From positions 1 to 17,833 of the forward strand of contig CAMLKC010000018.1 of NCBI GenBank assembly GCA_946480595.1: 17,833 nucleotides of DNA. Reading direction: 5' to 3'. The notes under the pieces were generated by a model that saw nothing but the letters and a program-made list of their open reading frames with translations, was not told the DNA's origin and searched no databases. This stretch comes from an uncultured Candidatus Saccharibacteria bacterium (lineage in GTDB: Bacteria > Patescibacteria > Saccharimonadia > Saccharimonadales > CAMLKC01). Position 1 is the first letter of the stretch, and every line of letters starts with the position of its first letter. Of the stretch, positions 6,645 to 12,356 are shown piece after piece. The position numbers and the translations under genes are program-made.

Positions 6645-6908
6645 CTAAGATTTCTTCTTGGTTTTAGATTTCTTCTTTTTTTCTTCGTGCTTAGTAAGTG
6701 TCTCGCCAATGGAACTATGTAGTTCTTTTAGCTGAGCAAGCGAAAGGCGTATTGAAGCAGCCCCATTGGCTAGAATTTCATCATCATTCTCTTTGATAAC
6801 TTGGACAAAGGTAATACTAGCCGTATCGTCACTGCCGCGTATAGAAAGTGAATGTCCATCTATAGCAACAGCAGGGGTAAGGTATTTAATTTTCACGCTC
6901 TTACTCAT
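6645..6908 (-). CDS. Island protein C, 87 aa, unknown function
   Basis: I do not recognise this protein. Residues ~1-40 look beta-rich (KIKYLTPAVAIDGHSLSIRG, TASITFVQVIKEND). Residues 50-75 (AASIRLSLAQLKELHSSIGETLTKHEE) read as a strand plus amphipathic helix, loosely recalling the end of DUF3467-type small proteins. That likeness is pattern only. The last ~13 residues are almost all Lys and Ser (EEKKKKSKTKKKS), suggesting nucleic-acid or membrane-surface contact. No signal peptide or membrane segment is seen. It starts 5 bases after the stop of the preceding gene, so it is the last gene of a three-gene operon, followed by a hairpin. Confidence 0.72.
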   Translation of the reverse strand: MSKSVKIKYLTPAVAIDGHSLSIRGSDDTASITFVQVIKENDDEILANGAASIRLSLAQLKELHSSIGETLTKHEEKKKKSKTKKKS

Positions 6909-6913
6909 ATCTA

Positions 6914-7177
6914 CTACACTTTTTCCTTTACTTTTTCTATTATAGCTTCTTTTGGCATTGTTTCAACGTCACCTACTTGCTCATAGGTATGGACAATCTC
7001 TATGAAAAAAGGCTGCTCTTTATAATATCCCACTTTCCAACTGTCGATTATCCTATTAGTTAGTCGGGGGAAATTCTTATCTATTACGCGACTATCATAT
7101 AATTGGAGTATGTCAGTGTAGGGGTTATAGGATATAACCCATGCCTTCATGTCGGTCGTTAAATTATCAGATATCAT
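6914..7177 (-). CDS. Island protein B, 87 aa, unknown function
   Basis: I do not recognise this protein. It contains aromatic-rich strands: WVISYNPYTDILQLYDSRV (about residues 13-31), WKVGYYKEQPFFIEIVHTYEQV (47-68), then an acidic/basic helical tail ending KEAIIEKVKEKV. The first strand pair resembles the SYxPxxDxLxL opening of small DUF2283-like beta proteins, but this is a weak visual similarity. It is predicted soluble. ATG 7177 overlaps the end of gene A by 11 bases; ATG 7150 (MKAWVISYN) is an alternative start. It ends in tandem stops, TAG TAG. Base composition is A+T rich: 21 of 60 bases are G or C in 7021-7080. Confidence 0.72.
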   Translation of the reverse strand: MISDNLTTDMKAWVISYNPYTDILQLYDSRVIDKNFPRLTNRIIDSWKVGYYKEQPFFIEIVHTYEQVGDVETMPKEAIIEKVKEKV

Positions 7178-7583
7178 GATTCAGCTTTACTCCGTACGTA
7201 AGAGTGTAGTTGTGAGTTGCGTCTTTCGTATAAAGCACCGTAACTTCGACTTTATGGTCAGTAATATTTTCTGACCAGTAAGGTATGTCTAGCTCTTTTA
7301 CGAAATTATCCCGAGAATACGTTACAATTTGGCCTTTTTGAGCATTAGCCTGTGTTTTCGGGCTGCCACCACCCTTATATAACGTTGTATCGTGTGGCTT
7401 ATTAATTACTACATCAAGATTATAGAATAAAGTCTTTTCATTGTCAAGCAATGCCCCTGTGTGATTATCGGGGTTCTTAGGATTAATATGGATAGGATTT
7501 CCATGTTTATCCTTCGCCTGATACACCTCAACGTCTCGATCTTCGGCATCATCCCAAGACGTAATGGAAATTGACTCGCTCAT
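7167..7583 (-). CDS. Island protein A, 138 aa, unknown function
   Basis: I do not recognise this protein. It is acidic, soluble and probably beta-rich: a short N-terminal SESISITSWDD, a middle KHGNPIHINPKNPDNHTGA, strands TLFYNLDVVINKP and GQIVTYSRDNF, and a C-terminal half KVEVTVLYTKD and YTLTYGVKLNHDI, which could form a sheet. There are no cysteines, signal peptide or membrane segment. It is the first gene of the A-B-C operon. AGAGAGAG directly precedes the ATG and a TGG-extended TAATAT lies 9 bases upstream. It ends with adjacent stops, TGA TAA, and overlaps gene B. Its lower G+C than dnaA is consistent with acquisition by transfer. Confidence 0.75.
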   Translation of the reverse strand: MSESISITSWDDAEDRDVEVYQAKDKHGNPIHINPKNPDNHTGALLDNEKTLFYNLDVVINKPHDTTLYKGGGSPKTQANAQKGQIVTYSRDNFVKELDIPYWSENITDHKVEVTVLYTKDATHNYTLTYGVKLNHDI

Positions 7584-7592
7584 CTCTCTCTA

Positions 7593-7601
7593 ATATTACC
7601 A
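7593..7601 (-). promoter_or_regulatory. Extended -10 promoter of the island operon
   Basis: TGG-TAATAT on the minus strand lies 9 bases before the gene A ATG. The same nine bases occur before the gene starting at 1141. No -35 is evident. It would give a near-leaderless message. Confidence 0.45.
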
Positions 7602-7624
7602 AAGGTAGACTAAATGAGCCACAG

Positions 7625-7828
7625 CTAGTCCAATCGTCGCATAATCTCTGCTATTTGGTCTATAGTTAAGCCTTTTTGCATCTGTCGGGGTACGTCTCTA
7701 AACTTTCCCATAAGTCGGCTTTCAATATTCATCCACACTATATTCTTATCGTCTAGCACATAAGTATGACTGTCTCGTGTTTCGTCCCGAGCAACTCTAT
7801 ACGATAACTCTTCCTGGTTGAGGTGCTT
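7625..7828 (-). pseudogene. 5'-truncated reading frame beginning at the right inverted repeat
   Basis: A 67-codon open frame ends at TAG 7625-7627. Its upstream stop (TGA, 7829-7831) lies inside the inverted repeat. There is no ATG in the first half; possible starts are GTG 7759, GTG 7738 or ATG 7732. Its translation looks protein-like and polar: LNQEELSYRVARDE at the upstream end, MNIESRLMGKFRDVP in the middle and the helix GLTIDQIAEIMRRLD at the end. I do not recognise it. The likely reading is a gene whose N-terminal part was lost at the island boundary. A short 35-residue protein from 7732 is possible, though its upstream sequence lacks a convincing ribosome site. The rest of 7584-7822 shows nothing else coding. 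Confidence 0.4.
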
Positions 7829-7842
7829 TCAAGGTATAGTTA
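7823..7842 (+). repeat. Right copy of a perfect 20-bp inverted repeat
   Basis: GTGCTTTCAAGGTATAGTTA matches the left copy (6571-6590) in inverted orientation without mismatch. It holds TATAGT (7835-7840) directed toward dnaA, and a DnaA box starts 4 bases after it. Confidence 0.95.
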
Positions 7843-7844
7843 TT

Positions 7845-7953
7845 TTGTCCACACATATGGTATTTTTATCCACATATTTTATAGAGGTAGCGTGAAATTG
7901 TGGATAAACCTCACCCCTATCTCACCTTCAAATACGCTACTGGTTGTGGAAAA
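7845..7953. other. oriC: oriC: DnaA-box cluster upstream of dnaA
   Basis: Four DnaA boxes are visible: TTGTCCACA at 7845-7853 (+, one mismatch to TTATCCACA), TTATCCACA at 7866-7874 (+, perfect), TGTGGATAA at 7899-7907 (perfect on the minus strand) and TGTGGAAAA at 7945-7953 (minus, one mismatch). The first two are 21 bases apart, so they lie on the same helix face. The stretch 7853-7884 is A+T rich and is a candidate unwinding element. Genes on both sides are read outward. This is the classical rpmH-oriC-dnaA arrangement, here interrupted on the rpmH side by the island. Confidence 0.88.
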
Positions 7954-7972
7954 CTTTTTCACGCTGTATAGT
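7944..7972 (+). promoter_or_regulatory. dnaA promoter overlapping a DnaA box
   Basis: TTGTGG (7944-7949) and TATAGT (7967-7972) are exactly 17 bases apart. The -35 overlaps the DnaA box at 7945-7953, so DnaA binding should repress its own gene. Transcription would start near 7979, giving a leader of about 42 bases. Confidence 0.6.
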
Positions 7973-8020
7973 AAGACATAACAAACGAGGTAGAAAAGCT
8001 TAAGGGGAAAGGACCAAGCA

Positions 8021-9394
8021 ATGCATCATGCTTTATGGCAAAGCGTTTTAGGTGAAATCGAACTTTCCATTTCACACGCCGCTTTTACAACTTGGTTTAA
8101 GAATACGGAGCTTATCGATAACACGGGTGACGCGGTGACGATTGCCGTACCGAACATCTTTGCTAAGCGCCAATTTGAAGTGAAGTTCAACGACCAGATT
8201 AGGACTGTTCTGGAAAAAAACGGCGTTTCACCGCAGCGTATTACCTATACGGTAAAGACCAGCTCGGCGAGAAAAACCATTACGCGCGAAACAACCGCCA
8301 CAACGACAAAGCCGGCTGTCGAAGAACTTATCTCTTCGCGCCCTGTAAAAACAATGTCGTCGTCCGGACCCGTGAACGGTACGGGGCTTAACCCCCGCTA
8401 TACATTCGCTAACTTTATCGTTGGCGGTAGTAACGACCTCGCCTACACTGCCTGTCAGGCCGTAGCAAACAACCCGGGAACAAAATACAATCCACTCTTC
8501 CTTTACGGGGGTGTCGGACTGGGTAAGACGCACCTCATGCAGGCGGTCGGAAACGAAATCGCCGCTAAGCAACCAGAAGCGCGTATTCTATATATTAGTT
8601 CTGAAACATTCGTACAGGAATTCATGGATACAATCCGCTTCAAGAAAAAAGGGTTCGCGGACAAATACCGAAATGTCGACGTACTAATTGTTGACGATAT
8701 GCAGTTTATTGCCGGCAAGGAAAAAACCCAGGAAGAGTTTTTTCATACTTTTAATGCGCTCCACCAAACCAACAAACAGATTATTATCAGCAGCGATAAG
8801 CCGCCAAAGAGCATCCCTACCCTGACTGAGCGTCTCCGCAGTAGGTTTGAGTGGGGCATGGCGATCGATATTCAGATGCCAGACTTTGAAACTAGGTGCG
8901 CTATTCTTGAGACAAAAGCATCGCTTTCAGGGGTAGAGCTTGGCCGCGACACCGTAGAGTATCTAGCAAATAATATTAAGACCAACATTCGTGAGCTTGA
9001 AGGTGCCCTCAACCAGCTACTCGCCTACGCGGAAATGCGTGGAGTCACTCCTGACATCTCCACCGCCGAAGGCTTAATTGGAAATGTTCGCCGGTCACGT
9101 CCGCAGCATGTTACCTCTAAGCAAATCATCGACAAGACAGCCCGGCACTTCCAGATAGATGCCAGTGAGATCTGTAGCGCCAAGCGGGACAAGCACATCG
9201 TCGTACCCCGACAAATTGCCATGTATTTACTACGGAGCGAACTTCACCTCAGCTTCCCAAAGATCGCAACCGAGCTTGGGCGAAAAGACCACACGACCGC
9301 CATTCACTCAGTAGAAAAGATCGAAAAGGCCATCAAGCTCGACTTCCTCATTCGTGAGCAGGTAGCTGACATTCGGGAGAAGCTTTATGCATAG
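8021..9394 (+). CDS. dnaA: Chromosomal replication initiator DnaA
   Basis: The 457-residue initiator binds DnaA boxes and melts oriC. Domain I (about 1-80, LWQSVLGEIELSISHAAFTTWF) binds partners. A Ser/Thr-rich linker follows (~80-122). The AAA+ domain III starts at NPRYTFANFIVG (124-135), with Walker A GGVGLGKT (163-170), Walker B VLIVDD (221-226), the box VII arginine in LRSRFEWG (272-279) and sensor-2 region IRELEGALNQ (323-332). Domain IV ends with the DNA-binding signature GRKDHTTAIHSVEKI (420-434). Length is normal. A good ribosome site (AAAGGA, 7 bases before the ATG) is present, unlike in the near-leaderless genes nearby. dnaN and recF follow. Confidence 0.98.
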   Translation: MHHALWQSVLGEIELSISHAAFTTWFKNTELIDNTGDAVTIAVPNIFAKRQFEVKFNDQIRTVLEKNGVSPQRITYTVKTSSARKTITRETTATTTKPAVEELISSRPVKTMSSSGPVNGTGLNPRYTFANFIVGGSNDLAYTACQAVANNPGTKYNPLFLYGGVGLGKTHLMQAVGNEIAAKQPEARILYISSETFVQEFMDTIRFKKKGFADKYRNVDVLIVDDMQFIAGKEKTQEEFFHTFNALHQTNKQIIISSDKPPKSIPTLTERLRSRFEWGMAIDIQMPDFETRCAILETKASLSGVELGRDTVEYLANNIKTNIRELEGALNQLLAYAEMRGVTPDISTAEGLIGNVRRSRPQHVTSKQIIDKTARHFQIDASEICSAKRDKHIVVPRQIAMYLLRSELHLSFPKIATELGRKDHTTAIHSVEKIEKAIKLDFLIREQVADIREKLYA

Positions 9395-9605
9395 TGGAAA
9401 ACCTGTGAAAAGCAGCCGGAAAACCCAGGGTAAAAAGAGTGTGTCGCTGTCCACACTAATAGGCCGTCGGTTGCCGCGACGTGAGGGTAGCAGTGCACAA
9501 CCCGCACTTATCCCTGATTTCACCCCGATCTTTGCACAGTACTTTTCCCCACTAAAAATAGCCTCTCTACCTCTGGTTGAACACTATTTTTACCCAGTTT
9601 CCACA
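9393..9605. other. dnaA-dnaN gap with degenerate DnaA-box-like sites
   Basis: The 261 bases between dnaA and dnaN hold several DnaA-box-like matches, none perfect: AGTGGAAAA (9393-9401), CTGTGAAAA (9403-9411), CTGTCCACA (9447-9455) and GTTTCCACA (9597-9605). Some bacteria have a second box cluster here as part of a two-part origin. A short hairpin at ~9463-9479 (CGTCG/CGACG) is also present. No convincing dnaN promoter is visible; TATTAA at 9611-9616 is a weak candidate. Confidence 0.35.
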
Positions 9606-9655
9606 GGACCTATTAATACACCCATCAAATGAAATTTAAAGAAAGGTAGTAAGTA

Positions 9656-10756
9656 ATGGAACTTTCCGTAACTCAAGAGAATTTATCTAAAGCACTCAGT
9701 AACGTAGGACGAGTAGCAAGCAGTAAAGCAGGGCTCCCTATTCTTAGCAACATCTTGCTTCGAACAGACGGTAACCGACTACTTGTTGCAGCCACCAACC
9801 TAGAGATTGCCTCTACCCAGTACGTTGGAGCAAAGATCGCCACGCCAGGAGCAATTACCATCCCTGCCCGCCTCGTCACTGACTTTGTTTCGAGCCTGCC
9901 AAAAGGAACGGTGGAATTAAAAGTACAAGATAGTCATCTCACGATCTCTTCAGCTGGCTACAATTCAGTCATAAACGGTGTCATTGCCGATGAATTTCCT
10001 GAACTCCCGACTATCGACGAGACATCTTCGGTGCAGTACAGCATCAACGTAGCCGATTTTAAGCAGGCAGTGTCGCAGACTATCATCACCAGTAGTAATG
10101 ATAGTACTCGGCCTGTGCTTACCGGGGTTTTTTGGCACTCGTTTGAAGGCTATCTGTACCTTGCGGCGACCGACGGTTACCGGCTTTCAGAGCGTCGCCT
10201 TGTGGAAACGAAAAGCGAAGTCGCGGCAATTATTCCTACCTCTACTTTGCAAGAGGTACTTCGGACAGTCAGTGACGATGTCAGCGAAGTAGATATGCTG
10301 TTTGATGAAACCCAGGTACGTTTTAGGGTTGGCGAGTCGGAAGTGACAAGTCGCTTGATTGACGGCAACTTCCCTCCCTACCGAGAGCTTATTCCAGCTA
10401 CCTCGGAAACAACGCTGACGCTGGACACGAGCGAATTCGTCCGTGTGACAAAGATTGCCGGTCTGTTTGCACGCGATTCTGGCGGTAGCGTGACACTGAC
10501 AGCCGACAAGGAGAACCAGGCGCTATCTATCCATTCAATCGCCTCGGAACTGGGTGAAAACACTTCTAAAACCTCTGCTGAAGTGAGTGGCGACGGTCAG
10601 GTAACGCTTAACTCGCGCTATGTTAGCGAAGCACTCTCTGCGATTGACGGTGACGTGGTGGAGTTTCGTTTTAGCGGAAAACTGGCTCCGTGCGTGCTGA
10701 CCGCCAAAGCCAAAGATGTCAATTACAAACATATCATCATGCCGCTTAAAAGCTAG
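9656..10756 (+). CDS. dnaN: DNA polymerase III beta subunit (sliding clamp)
   Basis: The 366-residue clamp tethers the replicative polymerase to DNA as a ring dimer. It starts MELSVTQENLSKALSNVGRVASSKAGLPILSNILLRT, the conserved first-domain opening. It continues with three similar domains, visible landmarks being TATDGYRLSERRL-like LAATDGYRLSERR (about 170-182) and LIDGNFPPYRELIP (about 235-248). It ends in HIIMPLKS, equivalent to the conserved MPMR(L) C-terminus beside the ligand pocket. Length is normal. AAAGGTAG precedes the start. recF follows after 3 bases, so the two are co-transcribed. Confidence 0.97.
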   Translation: MELSVTQENLSKALSNVGRVASSKAGLPILSNILLRTDGNRLLVAATNLEIASTQYVGAKIATPGAITIPARLVTDFVSSLPKGTVELKVQDSHLTISSAGYNSVINGVIADEFPELPTIDETSSVQYSINVADFKQAVSQTIITSSNDSTRPVLTGVFWHSFEGYLYLAATDGYRLSERRLVETKSEVAAIIPTSTLQEVLRTVSDDVSEVDMLFDETQVRFRVGESEVTSRLIDGNFPPYRELIPATSETTLTLDTSEFVRVTKIAGLFARDSGGSVTLTADKENQALSIHSIASELGENTSKTSAEVSGDGQVTLNSRYVSEALSAIDGDVVEFRFSGKLAPCVLTAKAKDVNYKHIIMPLKS

Positions 10757-10759
10757 TTT

Positions 10760-11800
10760 ATGAACATAACCAAGGTCGCCGTGCAGCACGTGCGCGTGCA
10801 CAAAAAGTATTCACTGGATGTTTCGCCAAACGTGACGCTGATTACCGGCGCAAACGGCAGCGGCAAAACCTCGCTTATCGAGGCGCTGTATATTGCACTT
10901 CGCGGCACCTCTTTTAAGGGGTCTGACGGCGATGTTCTAGCACGCGATGCGGCTTGGTACCGAATTGATATTAAGTTTGACGATAGCACGATTCGGACGG
11001 TCAAGTTCGACCCTTCCCGGCCAACTGGCAAGAAGCAGTTTATTGTTGATGGCAAAACCAACTACCGGCTGCTAGATAAGTATAAATATCCGATTGTGTT
11101 ATTCGATCCAGACGACCTTCGGCTCCTGAACGGTTCACCGACCCGCCGACGCCAGTTTATCGACAGGTTTATATCACAGTTAGATATGCAGTACGCCACA
11201 GCACTCCGTCGCTATGAGCGTGCACTTAAGCAGCGTAACGCGCTTTTAAAGCAGGGTGCGGTAAGTGACAGCCTTTTTGCCTGGGATGTGTCTCTGAGCG
11301 AATACGGTGCATATATAGTGCAGCAGCGAAGCAAGTTCGTTGGCGAGCTGAATGATCGTCTGAACGGTGTCTACGAGTCCATTTCCCATACCAACGATAC
11401 CGTGTCGGTTGGCTATTCGTACAATTCTCAAGGCGACACGCGCCAAAAAATGCTCGGCGAGCTGCATCAGGCGGCCGAGCGTGACAAGCTGCTGGGGTAC
11501 ACATCTGTCGGGCCGCATCGCCACGACCTTCTATTTTCCTTTAATCACTCACCCGCGCTCACGGTAGCATCTAGGGGTGAGGTGCGATCGATCGTGCTGG
11601 CGCTCAAATTTCTTGAGGTGGATATTATCGAGTCTATTACTGACAAGCCACCACTCATCCTTTTAGATGACGTTTTTAGCGAACTGGACAAAGAGCGGCA
11701 AAGCTATCTGATTGATCTGACGAAACGCAATCAGATTATTATTACCTCTGCGACGAACAATTCAAATCTGCATACCGATTTTGTGACGCATTTGGAGTAG
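10760..11800 (+). CDS. recF: DNA replication/repair protein RecF
   Basis: The 346-residue ABC/SMC-like ATPase loads RecA at gaps. It shows Walker A GANGSGKT (30-37), the RecF-type signature region SRGEVRSIVLALKF (271-284) and Walker B with D-loop PLILLDDVFSELDKER (298-313). The middle QFIDRFISQ and YERALKQRNALLK are typical RecF helices. The start is ATG at 10760, only 3 bases after the dnaN stop, with no own ribosome site in the gap; re-initiation is likely. It ends 3 bases before the stop of the convergent 180-aa gene, leaving no room for a terminator between them. Confidence 0.95.
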   Translation: MNITKVAVQHVRVHKKYSLDVSPNVTLITGANGSGKTSLIEALYIALRGTSFKGSDGDVLARDAAWYRIDIKFDDSTIRTVKFDPSRPTGKKQFIVDGKTNYRLLDKYKYPIVLFDPDDLRLLNGSPTRRRQFIDRFISQLDMQYATALRRYERALKQRNALLKQGAVSDSLFAWDVSLSEYGAYIVQQRSKFVGELNDRLNGVYESISHTNDTVSVGYSYNSQGDTRQKMLGELHQAAERDKLLGYTSVGPHRHDLLFSFNHSPALTVASRGEVRSIVLALKFLEVDIIESITDKPPLILLDDVFSELDKERQSYLIDLTKRNQIIITSATNNSNLHTDFVTHLE

Positions 11801-11803
11801 CTA

Positions 11804-12346
11804 CTACTCACCTTTTGAGGTGGTGAAGATCGGAGTGGGGTCACCGTCTGGGTAGAGTGCGAGCCTGATTGATGAGATTCCTGTGCTCGCAACAACGGCA
11901 CGGTATTTGGTTTTTCGGTTCATGGTAAGTTCGAACGAATATTTACTGCCCGAGTTTGGATCGACAGATTGGTGGATGGATGTCGTGGTGATACTGATTT
12001 CGGTAATTTTTTCGGTATCTTTTTGCTGCGTTGCGTAGTCGAGGAACGCTTCTTTTAGGTTATCTAGCTGATCTGCTGAAAATCCGACGTCGAGTAATTT
12101 TACAAATCCAAGGTAGACGGGTTGATCGGGGTTAACACCATAGGTCTCCGGTGATTTGCCTTCCGGGTCGTCGACTGTTTCTCCGGAACCTGGGTCGGTG
12201 TAGCTATTTTGCTTTACTTCGCCTGTTTTTGGCGCTTCGTCGCCATTGACCGCATAAAACAAAACAAGGATTCCAATAATGACAAGCGACATGACGGCGA
12301 AGCCAATAACGAGGTAGCTGGTTGGTATAGTTTGCTTATTGTTCAT
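11804..12346 (-). CDS. Membrane-anchored protein, 180 aa, last gene of T4SS-like operon
   Basis: I do not recognise the family. A single N-terminal membrane segment (residues ~13-33, LVIGFAVMSLVIIGILVLFYAV) is followed by a low-complexity linker rich in Asp, Gly, Ser and Pro (35-75), and then an external domain of ~105 residues: helix FSADQLDNLKEAFLDYAT, strands ITEISITTTSIHQSV, YSFELTMNRKTKYRAVVAS and SIRLALYP. The anchor-plus-alpha/beta-domain layout recalls VirB8-like T4SS scaffold proteins, but no motif proves it. AGGGAG seven bases before the ATG is a strong ribosome site. It is separated from the upstream lysozyme gene by 10 bases and ends in tandem stops TAG TAG. Confidence 0.8.
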   Translation of the reverse strand: MNNKQTIPTSYLVIGFAVMSLVIIGILVLFYAVNGDEAPKTGEVKQNSYTDPGSGETVDDPEGKSPETYGVNPDQPVYLGFVKLLDVGFSADQLDNLKEAFLDYATQQKDTEKITEISITTTSIHQSVDPNSGSKYSFELTMNRKTKYRAVVASTGISSIRLALYPDGDPTPIFTTSKGE

Positions 12347-12356
12347 GTCCGGCTCC

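Noticed and set aside
6571..7842. Inverted repeats as a Xer/dif-type site pair
   Set aside because: The 20-mer has no dif-like two-half-site palindrome around a 6-bp centre, and dif lies near the terminus, not oriC.
9387..9632. 81-residue plus-strand frame in the dnaA-dnaN gap
   Set aside because: It overlaps the dnaA end, has no ribosome site, reads low-complexity Ser/Pro/Arg sequence and covers the DnaA-box-like sites; better explained as non-coding.
11246..11524. 92-residue minus-strand frame inside recF
   Set aside because: recF is continuous and conserved on the plus strand here; this frame shows no motif.
11801..11820. Short hairpin CACCT-TTTG-AGGTG after recF as a terminator
   Set aside because: It lies inside the convergent 180-aa gene and lacks a T-run.
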